Made by a program: the position numbers and the translations under genes. Below the pieces are notes generated by a model. It saw only the letters and a list, made by a program, of their open reading frames with translations, was not told the DNA's origin and did not search any database. Below, piece after piece: positions 63,904 to 64,000 of a DNA stretch of 64,000 bases. The stretch covers positions 3,658,001 to 3,722,000 of the forward strand of contig JAYJMM010000105.1 in the NCBI GenBank assembly GCA_037349105.1, read 5' to 3'. Source of the DNA: Limnomonas spitsbergensis. Taxonomy: Eukaryota; Chlorophyta; Chlorophyceae; Chlamydomonadales. Each line of letters opens with the position of its first letter. The first letter of the stretch is position 1.

Positions 63904-64000
63904 GCTCCCTCAGACACCATTCGTAAATTTAGCTAATCTTGTAACCCAAATACTTCTTCGTTCATATAGCATGCTTGAGGATGATACCAGACGGACGGTA

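Larger units (their letters stand above)
41632..64000. repeat. Large tandem array of a roughly 1,385-bp unit, two orientations
   Basis: Taking CCCTTTTCAAGACACGCGG as unit start, + units begin at 41632, 43021, 44418, 45812, 47197, 48582, 49963, 51348, 52733, 54118, 55503, 56888 and 58273. Steps are 1389, 1397, 1394, then 1385 (once 1381). The 13th is cut at about 58973. From 59037 the same unit continues on the minus strand for about 3.6 units (steps about 1381 and 1361) and leaves the window. Core units differ by a handful of bases; units 1-3 and the minus block are distinct subtypes. Each unit carries a nucleotidyltransferase-like ORF and an upstream shorter frame. Confidence 0.95.

Noticed and set aside
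59037..64000. The minus block as a simple assembly mirror of the + block
   Set aside because: It carries its own fixed differences (signature TAG, 1-base deletion, 18-base deletion), so it is not a reverse copy of the same reads; misjoining at 59.0 kb remains possible.

Overview
The window looks like nuclear DNA of a eukaryotic microalga. Genes are split by GT-AG and a few GC-AG introns. There are scattered plant-type telomere motifs (CCCTAAA/TTTAGGG), very repeat-rich introns, decayed retroelements and DNA-transposon relics. A green alga (chlorophyte or prasinophyte) is my best guess, but nothing here fixes the species.

Layout. 1-3.1 kb: a 31-bp minisatellite and an interspersed repeat. 3.1-14.8 kb (+): a 12-exon gene for a secreted or lumenal protein of the vanadium-haloperoxidase/PAP2 superfamily (577 aa, all intron phases agree). 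Its introns carry a 27-bp minisatellite (about 49 units), a 19-bp minisatellite (about 65 units) and G-rich tracts. 16.7-18.2 kb: a minisatellite of about 33 units, each ending in a run of C. 18.5-19.9 kb: a decayed LINE-type reverse transcriptase. 20.7-27.3 kb (+): a 6-exon nucleotide-sugar/triose-phosphate-type transporter (SLC35E3/UXT-like, 357 aa). 28.7-40 kb: three diverged paralogues of an unrecognised helical protein family, scattered among nested transposon relics (hAT-like fragment, two TIR families, MITEs). 40.8-41.6 kb: a broken gag-like fragment. 41.6-64 kb: a tandem array of a roughly 1,385-bp unit carrying a nucleotidyltransferase-fold ORF, 13 units on + and then, after a CAG-rich junction at 59.0 kb, about 3.6 units on -.

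The most unusual signal is that exon edges in both intron-rich genes have been copied into the neighbouring intron, splice site included. The extreme case is intron 4 of the transporter: about 25 tandem 44-bp units, each containing the last bases of exon 4 plus its GTGAGAG donor. Similar copies with fewer units flank haloperoxidase exons 5, 7, 11 and 12 and transporter exons 3 and 5. This points to local duplication of exon/intron junctions as a way introns grow, or new splice sites arise, in this genome.

The second notable system is the nucleotidyltransferase-like array: near-identical open units in the core, decayed units at the left edge, and a convergent switch of orientation. No operons are expected; the genes look independent.
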